Shown: positions 24,974 through 32,853 of the stretch, one piece after another | Position numbering within the stretch: the first letter of the stretch is position 1 | Layout of the letters: the number at the start of each line of letters is the position of its first letter | Assembly: GCF_001425235.1 (NCBI RefSeq) | Contig: NZ_LMEA01000001.1 | Location: forward strand, 781,855-845,854 | Direction: 5' to 3' | DNA from: Devosia sp. Root413D1 | GTDB taxonomy: Bacteria; Pseudomonadota; Alphaproteobacteria; Rhizobiales; Devosiaceae | Length of the DNA stretch: 64,000 bases | Position numbers and translations under genes: made by a program | The notes under the pieces: model-generated | What the model saw: the letters and a program-made list of their open reading frames with translations, nothing else | Database searches by the model: none | What the model was told of the DNA's origin: nothing

Positions 24974-25719
24974 CAGTAGGTGGTCCTGCCGCCCGAGAGA
25001 TCGAACACCGAGGCGGTGGTAAAACTGTTTTCCTTCGACACCAGCCAGGCGACCATGTTGGCGAGCTCATCCACCTCGAGAAAGCGGCCGCGCGGGATGC
25101 GGCTCAGCATGTACTCGATGAACTCCTTGGTGACTTCCTTGAGGATGGCGGTATTGGCCACCGCCGGGGTGATGGCGTTGACCGCGATATCGTACTTGGC
25201 GACTTCCTTGCCCAGCGCCTTCACCAGCCCGAGCACGCCGGATTTTGAGGCGGCATAAGCGGCGGCATTGGGGTTGCCCTCTTTGCCGGCGACCGACGAG
25301 ATGTTGACGATTCGGCCATAGTTGCGCGCCTTCATCGAGGGGATCACCACGCGGTTGACGTAGAACGTGCCGTTGAGGTTGATCTCGATGACGCGCCGCC
25401 ATTCGTCGAGCCCATACTCGTCGAGCGGCGCGTTCTTGCCGGCAATGCCGGCCGAGTTGAGGAGGATCGAGACCGGGCCGACCTGCTTCTCCACCGTAGC
25501 ATGCGCGGCAGCCAGCCCGTCATAATCGGTGATATCGACCGTCTGGCTCGATGCCTCTGCGCCGAGCAGCCCCGTTGCCAGCTTCAAGGCCTCGGCGTCG
25601 CGGTCCCAGAGGCTGACTTTGGCGCCCGAGGCGATGAAGCGCTTGGCGCAGGCCAGGCCGAAGCCCGAGGCGCCGCCGGTGACCACGGCCACCTGCCCGT
25701 TGAGATCGATCTGATTCAC
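24973..25719 (-). CDS. Short-chain dehydrogenase/reductase
   Basis: 248 aa classical SDR. The nucleotide-binding motif is TGGASGFG at about residues 15-22, NNAG is replaced by LNSAG, the catalytic Ser is in VNISSVAGKEG, and the Tyr/Lys pair is in AAYAASKSG. The product is an NAD(P)-dependent oxidation or reduction of an alcohol, probably a sugar or sugar acid by neighbourhood. A perfect 12-base palindrome CTAACATGTTAG lies 50 bases upstream. The next gene, a Dabb protein, overlaps it. Confidence 0.87.
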   Translation of the reverse strand: MNQIDLNGQVAVVTGGASGFGLACAKRFIASGAKVSLWDRDAEALKLATGLLGAEASSQTVDITDYDGLAAAHATVEKQVGPVSILLNSAGIAGKNAPLDEYGLDEWRRVIEINLNGTFYVNRVVIPSMKARNYGRIVNISSVAGKEGNPNAAAYAASKSGVLGLVKALGKEVAKYDIAVNAITPAVANTAILKEVTKEFIEYMLSRIPRGRFLEVDELANMVAWLVSKENSFTTASVFDLSGGRTTY

Positions 25720-25768
25720 GTTTGTTCCCTCGCTGCCGGTTTCCCCGGCCGTTTCCTCGCCACAAGCG

Positions 25769-25780
25769 CTAACATGTTAG
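25769..25780. promoter_or_regulatory. Perfect 12-bp palindrome, likely operator
   Basis: CTAACATGTTAG lies 50 bases before the SDR start (minus strand) and 150 before the AtzG-like gene (plus strand). It is AT-rich in a GC-rich region and perfectly symmetrical, so a repressor site for the SDR unit is likely. The regulator is unknown. Confidence 0.5.
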
Positions 25781-25929
25781 TTCCGGCGAAACCAGTCGCT
25801 GCCGTGTCGTTGCCCCGCGACCATCAAGATGATTGCCGCGCAAGGCGCTGTCGTGTGAGGGTTATTTACGGCTGGTGGCACGAGAGCAGGGGGCTGCACT
25901 CGGCTGGCCGATGCGAGGCATGACGCGCC

Positions 25930-26118
25930 ATGGCCTACAAACCCTTCGATGCCGATGCGCTGATCGACGCTGCGGCGCCGCTGCTGCAGCTGCGTATCGC
26001 GCCCGAGCACCGGGCCGGCATCAAGCTCAACCTGAAGACCGCCTCGAAGATGGCGGCGCTGGTCGAGCAGATCAAGCTCGACGATGACGCCGAGCCCGCG
26101 CCGGTCTATCGCGCATGA
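25930..26118 (+). CDS. AtzG-like small subunit (DUF4089)
   Basis: 62 aa. The sequence PFDADALIDAAAPLLQLRIA then PEHRAGIKLNL and KMAALVEQIKL matches the short GatC-like AtzG family. AtzG stabilises the amidase AtzE (known from the cyanuric-acid pathway). The stop overlaps the start of the amidase gene (ATGA at 26115-26118), so both are made together. The residues that contact the amidase cannot be checked by eye. Confidence 0.78.
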   Translation: MAYKPFDADALIDAAAPLLQLRIAPEHRAGIKLNLKTASKMAALVEQIKLDDDAEPAPVYRA

Positions 26119-27509
26119 AGGCAACCGCCGACGCCGTCGAGATTGCCGAAGCCGTCAAAGGCGGCCAGGTCACGGCACGCGCCGTGACCGAGGCGGCGCT
26201 CAAGCGCATCGAACGGCACAACCCGATGCTGGGCGCCTTCACCGACGTGACGGCGGAGCGGGCGCTGGAGCAGGCCGAACTGGTCGACAGCAAGATCCGC
26301 AACGCCATGGATCCCGGCCCGCTCGCCGGCGTGCCGTTCGCGGTCAAGAACCTCTACGACATCAAGGGCATCACCACCCGCGCCGGCTCGAAGATCAACC
26401 GCGACAACCCGCCGGCAGCGCGCGATGCAACGCTGGTGAGCCGTCTCGAAGCCGCTGGCGCCGTGCTGCTCGGCGGCCTCAACATGGACGAATACGCCTA
26501 CGGCTTCACCGGCGAGAACGCCCATGACGGCCCGTCGCGTAACCCACACGCCCTCGACCGGATGACCGGCGGCTCCTCAGCCGGCCCGGCTGCTGCGGTG
26601 GCTGGCGGGCTGGTGCCGTTGAGCCTCGGCTCCGACACCAACGGCTCGATCCGCGTGCCGGCCTCGTTCTGCGGCTTGTTCGGGCTGAAGCCGACCTATG
26701 GCCGGCTGAGCCGGGCGCATAGCTTCCCCTTTGTCTCCAGTCTCGATCACCTCGGTCCGCTCGCCCGCTCGACCCGCGACCTGGCGCTGGCCTATGACAC
26801 GCTGCAGGGTTTTGACGAGGCCGATCCGGCGCAGACCAAGCGGGTGAACGAGCCGACCTTCGCGCGGCTGAAGCATCCGATCCCCGGGCTGCGCATCGCC
26901 GTCGCCGGCGAGTATTTCCTCGGCGCGCCGGAAGTGCAGGCGCAGGTGCAGAAGGTGGCGAAGGCCCTCGAGGTGACCAAGACCGTCACCCTGCCCGATG
27001 CGCAGGCAGCCCGCGCCGCAGCCTTCCTCATCACCATGGCCGAGGGGGCGACGCTGCATCTTGAGCGTTTGCGCGAACGTCCCGACGATTTCGACCCCGA
27101 GGTGCGCGATCGGCTGCTCGCCGGGACCATGCTGCCTGCTGTCTGGGTGGAGCGGGCGCAAAAACTACGCCGGGTGTTCCGCGATCGGGTGCTGAAACTG
27201 TTCGACGGGGTCGACGCCATCCTCGCCCCGGCAACGCCGATGAAGGCGCCGCTGCTCGGCCAGAAGACCGCGATGTTCGGCGGCGTCGAGCTGCCAGTGC
27301 GGCCCAATCTGGGGATCTTCACCCAGCCGATCTCGTTCATCGGCCTGCCGGTGGTGACGGTGCCGGTGTGGCAATATGGCGAGGACCTGCCACTCGGCGT
27401 CCAGGTGATCGCCGCGCCGTGGCGCGAGGATGTGTGCTTGAGGATCGCCCACCAGCTGGAAACGGCAGGGGTGTGCAAGGCCCCGGTGGCGCAGGGGTTT
27501 GCGGACTAG
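26115..27509 (+). CDS. AtzE-like amidase (amidase signature family)
   Basis: 464 aa with the amidase-signature motif: catalytic Lys in FAVKNLYDIKG, and the Ser-rich stretch DRMTGGSSAGPAAAVAGG containing the cis-Ser and nucleophile Ser, followed by DTNGSIRVPASFCG. The family includes GatA and AtzE (1-carboxybiuret hydrolase). The overlapping AtzG-like gene makes the AtzE branch the best guess. It would hydrolyse an amide or biuret-like C-N bond and release ammonia. Nothing else of the cyanuric-acid pathway is visible, so the substrate could be another carboxyl-amide. Confidence 0.85.
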   Translation: MKATADAVEIAEAVKGGQVTARAVTEAALKRIERHNPMLGAFTDVTAERALEQAELVDSKIRNAMDPGPLAGVPFAVKNLYDIKGITTRAGSKINRDNPPAARDATLVSRLEAAGAVLLGGLNMDEYAYGFTGENAHDGPSRNPHALDRMTGGSSAGPAAAVAGGLVPLSLGSDTNGSIRVPASFCGLFGLKPTYGRLSRAHSFPFVSSLDHLGPLARSTRDLALAYDTLQGFDEADPAQTKRVNEPTFARLKHPIPGLRIAVAGEYFLGAPEVQAQVQKVAKALEVTKTVTLPDAQAARAAAFLITMAEGATLHLERLRERPDDFDPEVRDRLLAGTMLPAVWVERAQKLRRVFRDRVLKLFDGVDAILAPATPMKAPLLGQKTAMFGGVELPVRPNLGIFTQPISFIGLPVVTVPVWQYGEDLPLGVQVIAAPWREDVCLRIAHQLETAGVCKAPVAQGFAD

Positions 27510-27529
27510 GTTGACCACCGGAGTTTGCG

Positions 27530-27650
27530 GCCACCCCCACCCTTGATCCCTCCCCACAAGGGGGAGGGAGAGCGATCGAGTTTCACTGGACTTTCAGTCG
27601 TCTCTCCCTCCCCTCGATGGGGAGGGATCAAGGGTGGGGTGGGGCCACCC
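27530..27650. repeat. Intergenic palindromic repeat
   Basis: CCACCCCCACCCTTGATCCC at the left is mirrored by GGGATCAAGGGTGGGGTGGG at the right. Inner hairpins are CCTCCCCACAAGGGGGAGGG-like. It is the same family as at 8527-8690 and lies between convergent genes. Confidence 0.75.
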
Positions 27651-27666
27651 GCACCGGATCCGTGGC

Positions 27667-28398
27667 TTAAGCCGTCCAGCCGCCGTCGATGATCTGCACC
27701 TGGCCGGTGGTGTAGGTGGCGCCGGCGAGATAGACGGCGAGGTCGGCAACCTCTTCCGGCTGGCCGATGCGGCCAATCGGCTGGCGGGCGATGAAGGCTT
27801 TCTTTGCCGCTTCGAAATCGCCGGTGGCGTGCCAGCGTTCGTGCAGCGACGGCGATTCGACGGTGCCCGGGCAGATGGCGTTCACCCGGATGCCCTTGTC
27901 GGTATAGTCGGCGGCCATCGACTTGGTGAGCCCGACCACGGCGGCCTTCGAAATGGTGTAGGCGGCGCGGTTCGGCACCGCGGTCACCGACGAGGCGACA
28001 GTCGCCATGTTGATGATGCAGCCATCCTTGCGCTCCAGCATCTGCGGCAGCACCGCCTTGATGGCGCGGATCTGCGCCCAGACGTTGAGGTCGAAGGCGA
28101 ACTCGAGGTCCTTGTCGGGCATCTCGAGCACGGTACCCGACTGCACCACGCCGGCGCAGTTGAACAGGATATCGATGCGGCCGATCTCGGCCACCGCCTT
28201 GTTCACTTCTTCGGTGCTCAGCACGTTGAGCACCCGGGTGGTGACACCGGGAGTGCCGTCCAGCTCTTTGAGCTTTGCCGCATTGACGTCGGTGGCGATC
28301 ACCTTGGCGCCGGCCTTGACGAAGGCATGCACCGAGGCAAGGCCGATACCCTGCGCCGCGGCGGTAATGAGAACGATCTTGCCGCTGATATCGGCCAT
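27667..28398 (-). CDS. Short-chain dehydrogenase, 2-keto-3-deoxy-sugar-acid type
   Basis: 243 aa SDR. TAAAQGIGLASVHAFVKAGA then KVIATDVN gives an NAD-preferring acidic residue after beta-2. Catalytic residues lie in CIINMATVASS and AAYTISKAA. The overall resemblance to DHRS6 / 2-keto-3-deoxy-L-fuconate dehydrogenase is clear in the CPGTVESPSLHERW segment. It ends a run that begins with an acid-sugar dehydratase (29277-30383), which fits a non-phosphorylated sugar-acid pathway producing a 2,4-diketo acid. This is family-based inference. Confidence 0.84.
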   Translation of the reverse strand: MADISGKIVLITAAAQGIGLASVHAFVKAGAKVIATDVNAAKLKELDGTPGVTTRVLNVLSTEEVNKAVAEIGRIDILFNCAGVVQSGTVLEMPDKDLEFAFDLNVWAQIRAIKAVLPQMLERKDGCIINMATVASSVTAVPNRAAYTISKAAVVGLTKSMAADYTDKGIRVNAICPGTVESPSLHERWHATGDFEAAKKAFIARQPIGRIGQPEEVADLAVYLAGATYTTGQVQIIDGGWTA

Positions 28399-28426
28399 GG
28401 GAAGTCTCCAGTTCTTGCTTGGTGTC

Positions 28427-29266
28427 TCAGGCAGCGAGATGCGCGTCGGGCGCGCGCCTCGCGGTGTAGAGGGCGGTGGTCATGTTGCGCTCGACGCGAC
28501 CGCCGAATTGCATGCCTGCGACGTCGAAAAGCCCGTCGAGCAGGCGCGTCCGCTCAAGCGGAGGCAGCGCAGTCACGTTGGAATAGGTGGAGTAGAGTGC
28601 GCGTACCCCTCGGGGGTCGAGGGCGAGCGTCCAGCGCAGGAACTGCGGCTCGTCTGCAACGAACCCTGCAGCGTCAAAATCTGCGAGACGAGCGTCGGCA
28701 TCGCTGGCGAACGAAAGTCTGCCCGAACCACGACCGGTGCTGACACGGTGTCCTTCGAACAGGTGTGCCGTGGCCTCATGGAACGGATCGGGACGTCCGG
28801 CGTCGCCAAAGTCGTTCCAGATCAACGCCACCGAGCCGTTATCTCGCAGCAGGCCGCCGATGCGCTTGAGGGCTGGAACCGCATCAAGCCAGTGGAAGGC
28901 CGTCGCGCTGACCACCAGGTCGAAAGACGTGGGCCGCAGTTCGGCATCCTCGAAGGTTTCGCCGACCACCGTGAGGCGTGGGTCGGCTGCGGTCTTGGCG
29001 AGGAATGCTGCAAGCCGCGTATCAGGCTCGATCGCGACCAGCCGCGCCGGATCGTGCGTCAGCAGCGGAATCGTCGCGAGGCCGGTGCCCGCCCCAATCT
29101 CGAGGATGTCGATGCCGGCGCGAAGACCGGCCCGCTGCACCAGCGCATCCCAGGTCGCCTGCGGATAGGGCGGCCGGGCGGCATGATAGTTCGCCGGATC
29201 GGCGCCGAACGCTTCCCTGCCGAAGCTCCGCTCCAGACTGGCTGGTTCGCTGGCGACGATCGGCAC
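28427..29266 (-). CDS. Class I SAM-dependent methyltransferase
   Basis: 279 aa. Motif I is ILEIGAGTGLATIPLL at about residues 54-69, with an acidic loop LVAIEPDTRLAAF and the later FDLVVSATAFHWLD, typical of ubiquinone/menaquinone-type methyltransferases. It sits between the dehydratase and the dehydrogenase genes with short gaps, so it is likely cotranscribed, though its part in sugar breakdown is not evident. The substrate is unknown. Confidence 0.85.
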   Translation of the reverse strand: MPIVASEPASLERSFGREAFGADPANYHAARPPYPQATWDALVQRAGLRAGIDILEIGAGTGLATIPLLTHDPARLVAIEPDTRLAAFLAKTAADPRLTVVGETFEDAELRPTSFDLVVSATAFHWLDAVPALKRIGGLLRDNGSVALIWNDFGDAGRPDPFHEATAHLFEGHRVSTGRGSGRLSFASDADARLADFDAAGFVADEPQFLRWTLALDPRGVRALYSTYSNVTALPPLERTRLLDGLFDVAGMQFGGRVERNMTTALYTARRAPDAHLAA

Positions 29267-29276
29267 GATGGCGCTC

Positions 29277-30383
29277 CTAAAGGTGGATCGAATGCGAGCC
29301 TTCGACGGTCATCCGCTCGATGGCATCGAAATCCCAGGCGATGCCCAGCCCCGGCTTCGATGACGGGATGGCCTTACCATCCCGGATGGTCATCCGTTCA
29401 GTCGTCAATTGGTCTAGCTGCGGGATGTATTCGACCCAGCGGCCATTCGGAATGGCGGCGCAGAGCCCGACATGCAGCTCCATCAGGAAATGCGGGCAGA
29501 CCGCGATGTTGAAGGCTTCGGCCATGTGCGCGACCTTCAGCCAGGGGGTGATGCCGCCGACCCGGCCGACATCGACCTGGATGATCGAGCACGCATGGCG
29601 CTCCAGATACTCGCGGAAATGCATCGCCGAATAGAGGCTCTCGCCGATGGCAATGGGGATCGAGGTGTGTTCCGAGAGCCGGGTGTGGCCGGAAATATCC
29701 TCGGCGGTCAGCGGCTCCTCGAACCAGCCGATATCGAGCGGCTCGTAGGCGCGCGCCCGGCGGATCGCCTCGTCGACATTGAAGCGCTGGTTGGCGTCGG
29801 TGAAGATTTCGAAGCCGGGGCCGACCGCCTCGCGCACCGCCGAAATACGGCGCACATCCTCATGGATCGGTCGCCCGACCTTCAACTTGCAGCCGCCGAA
29901 CCCGTCGGCTTTGGCGCGCAGCGCATCTTCGATCAACGCCGCTGCTTCGAGATGCAGCCAGCCGCCCTCGGTGGTGTAGAGCGGAATGGCGTCCTGCGCA
30001 CCACCGGCGAGGATGTGCAGCGGCAGCCCGAGTTTGCGCGCCTGCAGATCCCAAAGCGCCGTGTCGATGGCGGCCAGTGCGATCGAAGTAATGGCGCCGG
30101 TGGTGGTGGCGTGGGTGAGGAACAACAGCTCGCGCCAGAGCTTTTCGATCTCGTTGGCTTCGCGACCGATAATGGCGGGAACCAGCGTGCGCTTTAAGAG
30201 CTCGATCACCGAGTGACCGCCGGTGCCGATGGTGTAGCTGTAACCGGTGCCAGTGACGCCATCCGCATCGGTGATGCGGATGATCGGGGTCTCCTGCGAC
30301 ACGAAGGACTGGATGGCGTCGACCCGCTTCACCTTGGGTTTGAGGTCGACCATCAGCACTTCGACCCGCGCGATCCGCGCCAT
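29277..30383 (-). CDS. Enolase-superfamily acid-sugar dehydratase (mandelate racemase type)
   Basis: 368 aa from MARIARVEVLMVDLKPKV at 30383 (GGAGG upstream). Catalytic residues by position: Lys166-x-Lys168 in GCKLKVG, metal ligands Asp196 (TDANQ), Glu222 (FEEP) and Glu248 (AIGES), and His298 (VCPHFL). The KxK pair and late His define the mandelate racemase subgroup, whose members dehydrate or racemise acid sugars. It is the first gene of a minus-strand group with a methyltransferase and an SDR, divergent from an IclR regulator. The exact acid sugar is not readable from sequence. Confidence 0.86.
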   Translation of the reverse strand: MARIARVEVLMVDLKPKVKRVDAIQSFVSQETPIIRITDADGVTGTGYSYTIGTGGHSVIELLKRTLVPAIIGREANEIEKLWRELLFLTHATTTGAITSIALAAIDTALWDLQARKLGLPLHILAGGAQDAIPLYTTEGGWLHLEAAALIEDALRAKADGFGGCKLKVGRPIHEDVRRISAVREAVGPGFEIFTDANQRFNVDEAIRRARAYEPLDIGWFEEPLTAEDISGHTRLSEHTSIPIAIGESLYSAMHFREYLERHACSIIQVDVGRVGGITPWLKVAHMAEAFNIAVCPHFLMELHVGLCAAIPNGRWVEYIPQLDQLTTERMTIRDGKAIPSSKPGLGIAWDFDAIERMTVEGSHSIHL

Positions 30384-30507
30384 GGCTTCCTCCCCGAGGC
30401 GATGCGCACACCGGCTGAATCCGGCTTGTTGTGCATATGTGAAAAGACTATTCGTGAGTAAGCACGTGAGGTTTGCGGCGTCAATTGCGCCGAAGGGAGG
30501 AAGGCGC

Positions 30508-31266
30508 GTGGTTCCCCTCGAGGATCTGGAGAAGTACCGCGCCCCGGCCCTCGATAAGGGGCTGGATATCCTCGAGTTGCTGGCGGCGACCGAGGAGAGC
30601 CTGAGCCAGGCCGAGATCGCCAAGGCGCTCGACCGCTCGCCCAACGAAATCTACCGCATGCTCGACCGGCTGGTGCGCCGGGGCTTCGTGCGCCGCACGT
30701 CCGCGGATCGGTATGAGGTGACGCTGAAGCTGTTCGAGCTGGCGCATGCCCGCCCGCCACTGCAGCGGCTGTTGAGCCAGGCCATGCCGGTGATGCGGCG
30801 CTTCGCGAGGGATGCGCAGCAGGCCTGCCATCTCGCCATCTATGACCGCGGCAACCTGGTGGTGGCGGCGCAGGTCGATGGCCCCGGCTACTGGAATGTC
30901 TCGGTGCGGGTGGGCTCGCGCATCAGCCTGATCAACACCGGTTCCGGCCATGTGCTGCTCGCCTTCGCCGCGGCCGACGAGCGCCGGCTGATGCTCGAGG
31001 AGCAGGATCAGCCCGAGCAGCTGACGCCGGCGCTGGAAGAGCGGCTGACCCGGGTGCGCCAGCAGGGTTTTGAGAATATGCAGAGCCTGCAGATCGCCGG
31101 GGTGAACAATCTCTCCGTGCCGATCCTCGGGCCGATGGGCCGGGTGCTGGCAGTGTTCACCTGCCCCTATTCGGAGCGGCTGGACGTCAAGACCGCGCCG
31201 GGGTGCGATGCGGCCTTGCAGCTGCTGATCGCCTGCGGCCAGGAAATTTCGCAGCGGCGGAGCTGA
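30508..31266 (+). CDS. IclR-family transcriptional regulator
   Basis: 252 aa from GTG at 30508 (VPLEDLEKYRAPALDKGLDI), with GGGAGG eight bases upstream. Residues 20-80 form the IclR winged helix-turn-helix (LSQAEIAKALDRSPNEIYRM then LDRLVRRGFV), followed by the IclR effector domain (QACHLAIYDRGNLVVAAQVD, SGHVLLAFA, NNLSVPILGPMGRVL). It is divergent from the dehydratase gene and most likely controls it and the downstream mutarotase and dehydrogenase genes. The region between the divergent genes (30384-30507) is AT-richer (TTGTGCATATGTGAAAAG) and is where an operator would lie. Confidence 0.88.
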   Translation: MVPLEDLEKYRAPALDKGLDILELLAATEESLSQAEIAKALDRSPNEIYRMLDRLVRRGFVRRTSADRYEVTLKLFELAHARPPLQRLLSQAMPVMRRFARDAQQACHLAIYDRGNLVVAAQVDGPGYWNVSVRVGSRISLINTGSGHVLLAFAAADERRLMLEEQDQPEQLTPALEERLTRVRQQGFENMQSLQIAGVNNLSVPILGPMGRVLAVFTCPYSERLDVKTAPGCDAALQLLIACGQEISQRRS

Positions 31267-31307
31267 GCGTCTGGCGCGAGTTGGCCGAGAATATCGTCCA
31301 CATTCGA

Positions 31308-31387
31308 TGTCATCCCTGCGAAAGCGGGGATCCAACTCGCAGCCCGCGACAGCGGAGAAATGGGTCCCAGCTTTCGCTGGGATGACA
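31308..31387. repeat. REP-like inverted repeat (TGTCATCCC / GGGATGACA)
   Basis: TGTCATCCCTGCGAAAGCGG at the left is mirrored by TCCCAGCTTTCGCTGGGATG then ACA at the right. Each half is a hairpin around CGAAAGC or GCTTTCG. It lies after the iclR gene and before the mutarotase gene. Confidence 0.8.
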
Positions 31388-31444
31388 CCGGTGGGTGGGA
31401 GAGGCCGCCCGCCTGACAAATGAGTTGAAGGGAGAGACGAGACG

Positions 31445-31774
31445 ATGAAGCGTTATGGGGCGGTGCTGGGGCTGAAGCCCGAGGCGGTGGCGGATTATGT
31501 GCGGGTGCATGCCGCGGTGTGGCCGGATGTGCTGAAGCAGATCAGGAACTCCAACATCCGCAACTACTCGATCTTTTTGAAGCAGCCGGAGAACCTGCTG
31601 TTCTCCTATTTCGAGTATGTCGGCACCGACTACGCCGCCGATATGGCGGCGATGGCGGCCGATCCGGTGACGCAGGAATGGTGGTCGGTCTGCATGCCGA
31701 TGCAGTCGCCGCTCGAGACCCGCAAGGATGGCGAATGGTGGGCCTCGATCGACGAAGTGTTCCACACCGATTGA
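31445..31774 (+). CDS. rhaM: L-rhamnose mutarotase-family protein
   Basis: 109 aa. The features KRYGAVLGLKPEAVADYVRV then HAAVWPDVLKQIRNSNIRNY, and FEYVGTDYAADMAAMAADP with QEWWSVCMPMQSPL, are those of the RhaM/RhaU (DUF718) family that interconverts alpha and beta anomers of rhamnose or similar deoxysugars. It is preceded by GGGAGA. The downstream dehydrogenase gene starts within 10 bases, so the two form an operon. Placement with an acid-sugar dehydratase suggests an oxidative deoxyhexose route. Confidence 0.85.
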   Translation: MKRYGAVLGLKPEAVADYVRVHAAVWPDVLKQIRNSNIRNYSIFLKQPENLLFSYFEYVGTDYAADMAAMAADPVTQEWWSVCMPMQSPLETRKDGEWWASIDEVFHTD

Positions 31775-31782
31775 GTGAACCG

Positions 31783-32787
31783 ATGCAGCCCAGGCTCGCC
31801 TTCGCCTACGATCCGCAATTCACCGAGCACGTCTTCGCCGCCGAGCAGTTGCAGCGGCTGGCGGGCCTCTGCGACATCCTGCGGCATGAGCCGCTGCTCG
31901 AGCTCACCTCGCCTGATGCGAAGGCCATACTGGCAGAGACCGAGATCCTCATCACCGGCTGGGGGCCGCCGCAGCTCGATGCGAGCACCCTCGCGGCCGC
32001 ACCGAAACTCCGGCTGATCGCCCACTCGGCCGGCTCGATAAAGTACTTCATCGCGCCCGAGGTGGTGGAGCGCGTCGCCGTGACCTCGGCGGTAACCGCC
32101 AACGCAGTGCCGGTGGCGGAGTTCACCGTCGCGGCGATCCTCTTTGCCAACAAGGGCGTGCTGCAGTTCCGCGACATTTACCGGCGCGAGCGGCGGCACC
32201 TGCGTTCGCACCCGCTGATGGCTTCAGGGCTCGGCAATTATCGGAAGACCGTCGGCATTATCGGCGCTTCACGCATCGGGCTCAAAACCATCGAGTTGCT
32301 GGCCCCCTACGATTTCGAGCTGCTGCTGACCTCGACCAGCACCACGCCGGAGCAGGCGGCGGCGCTTGGGGTGGAACTGGTCGAACTCGACGACCTCCTG
32401 GCTCGTTCCGACGTCGCATCGCTGCATGCCCCGGCGCTGCTCTCGACCCGGCACATGATAGACGCAAGGCGGCTGGCGCTGCTGCGGGACGGGGCGACCT
32501 TCATCAATACCGCCCGCGGCAGCATCGTCGACCAGGATGCGCTGCTCAGTGAGCTGGTCGCCGGGCGCCTCAATGCGGTGATCGACGTCACCGAGCCTGA
32601 AGTGCTGCCGGCGGAGTCGCCGCTTTACGATCTGCCCAATGTGCTGCTGACCCCGCACATCGCCGGCGCCATCGGCGGCGAGCGCGAACGGCTCGGCACG
32701 CTCGTCGTCGACGAGGTCGAACGCTTCGTCCGCGGCGAGCCGCTGCTCTACCGGGTGCCGCACGAGTTGCTGGGGCAACTCGCCTGA
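31783..32787 (+). CDS. D-2-hydroxyacid dehydrogenase family protein
   Basis: 334 aa from MQPRLAFAYDPQFTEHVF; a TTG at 31771 overlapping the previous stop is an alternative start. The NAD-binding turn is GIIGASRIG, the catalytic Arg lies in INTARGSIVDQDALL, and the Glu/His end is in ITEPEVLP-type (VIDVTEPEVLP) and LTPHIAGAIGGERE. It is cotranscribed with the mutarotase. It probably reduces or oxidises a 2-keto acid or 2-hydroxy acid of sugar origin; the exact substrate is unknown. Confidence 0.86.
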   Translation: MQPRLAFAYDPQFTEHVFAAEQLQRLAGLCDILRHEPLLELTSPDAKAILAETEILITGWGPPQLDASTLAAAPKLRLIAHSAGSIKYFIAPEVVERVAVTSAVTANAVPVAEFTVAAILFANKGVLQFRDIYRRERRHLRSHPLMASGLGNYRKTVGIIGASRIGLKTIELLAPYDFELLLTSTSTTPEQAAALGVELVELDDLLARSDVASLHAPALLSTRHMIDARRLALLRDGATFINTARGSIVDQDALLSELVAGRLNAVIDVTEPEVLPAESPLYDLPNVLLTPHIAGAIGGERERLGTLVVDEVERFVRGEPLLYRVPHELLGQLA

Positions 32788-32853
32788 GCTTCGTTTGACT
32801 GTACCGAACTTCCTGATACAAACGCCCTTCAGCGTTTGGGAGCGTCACGATTC

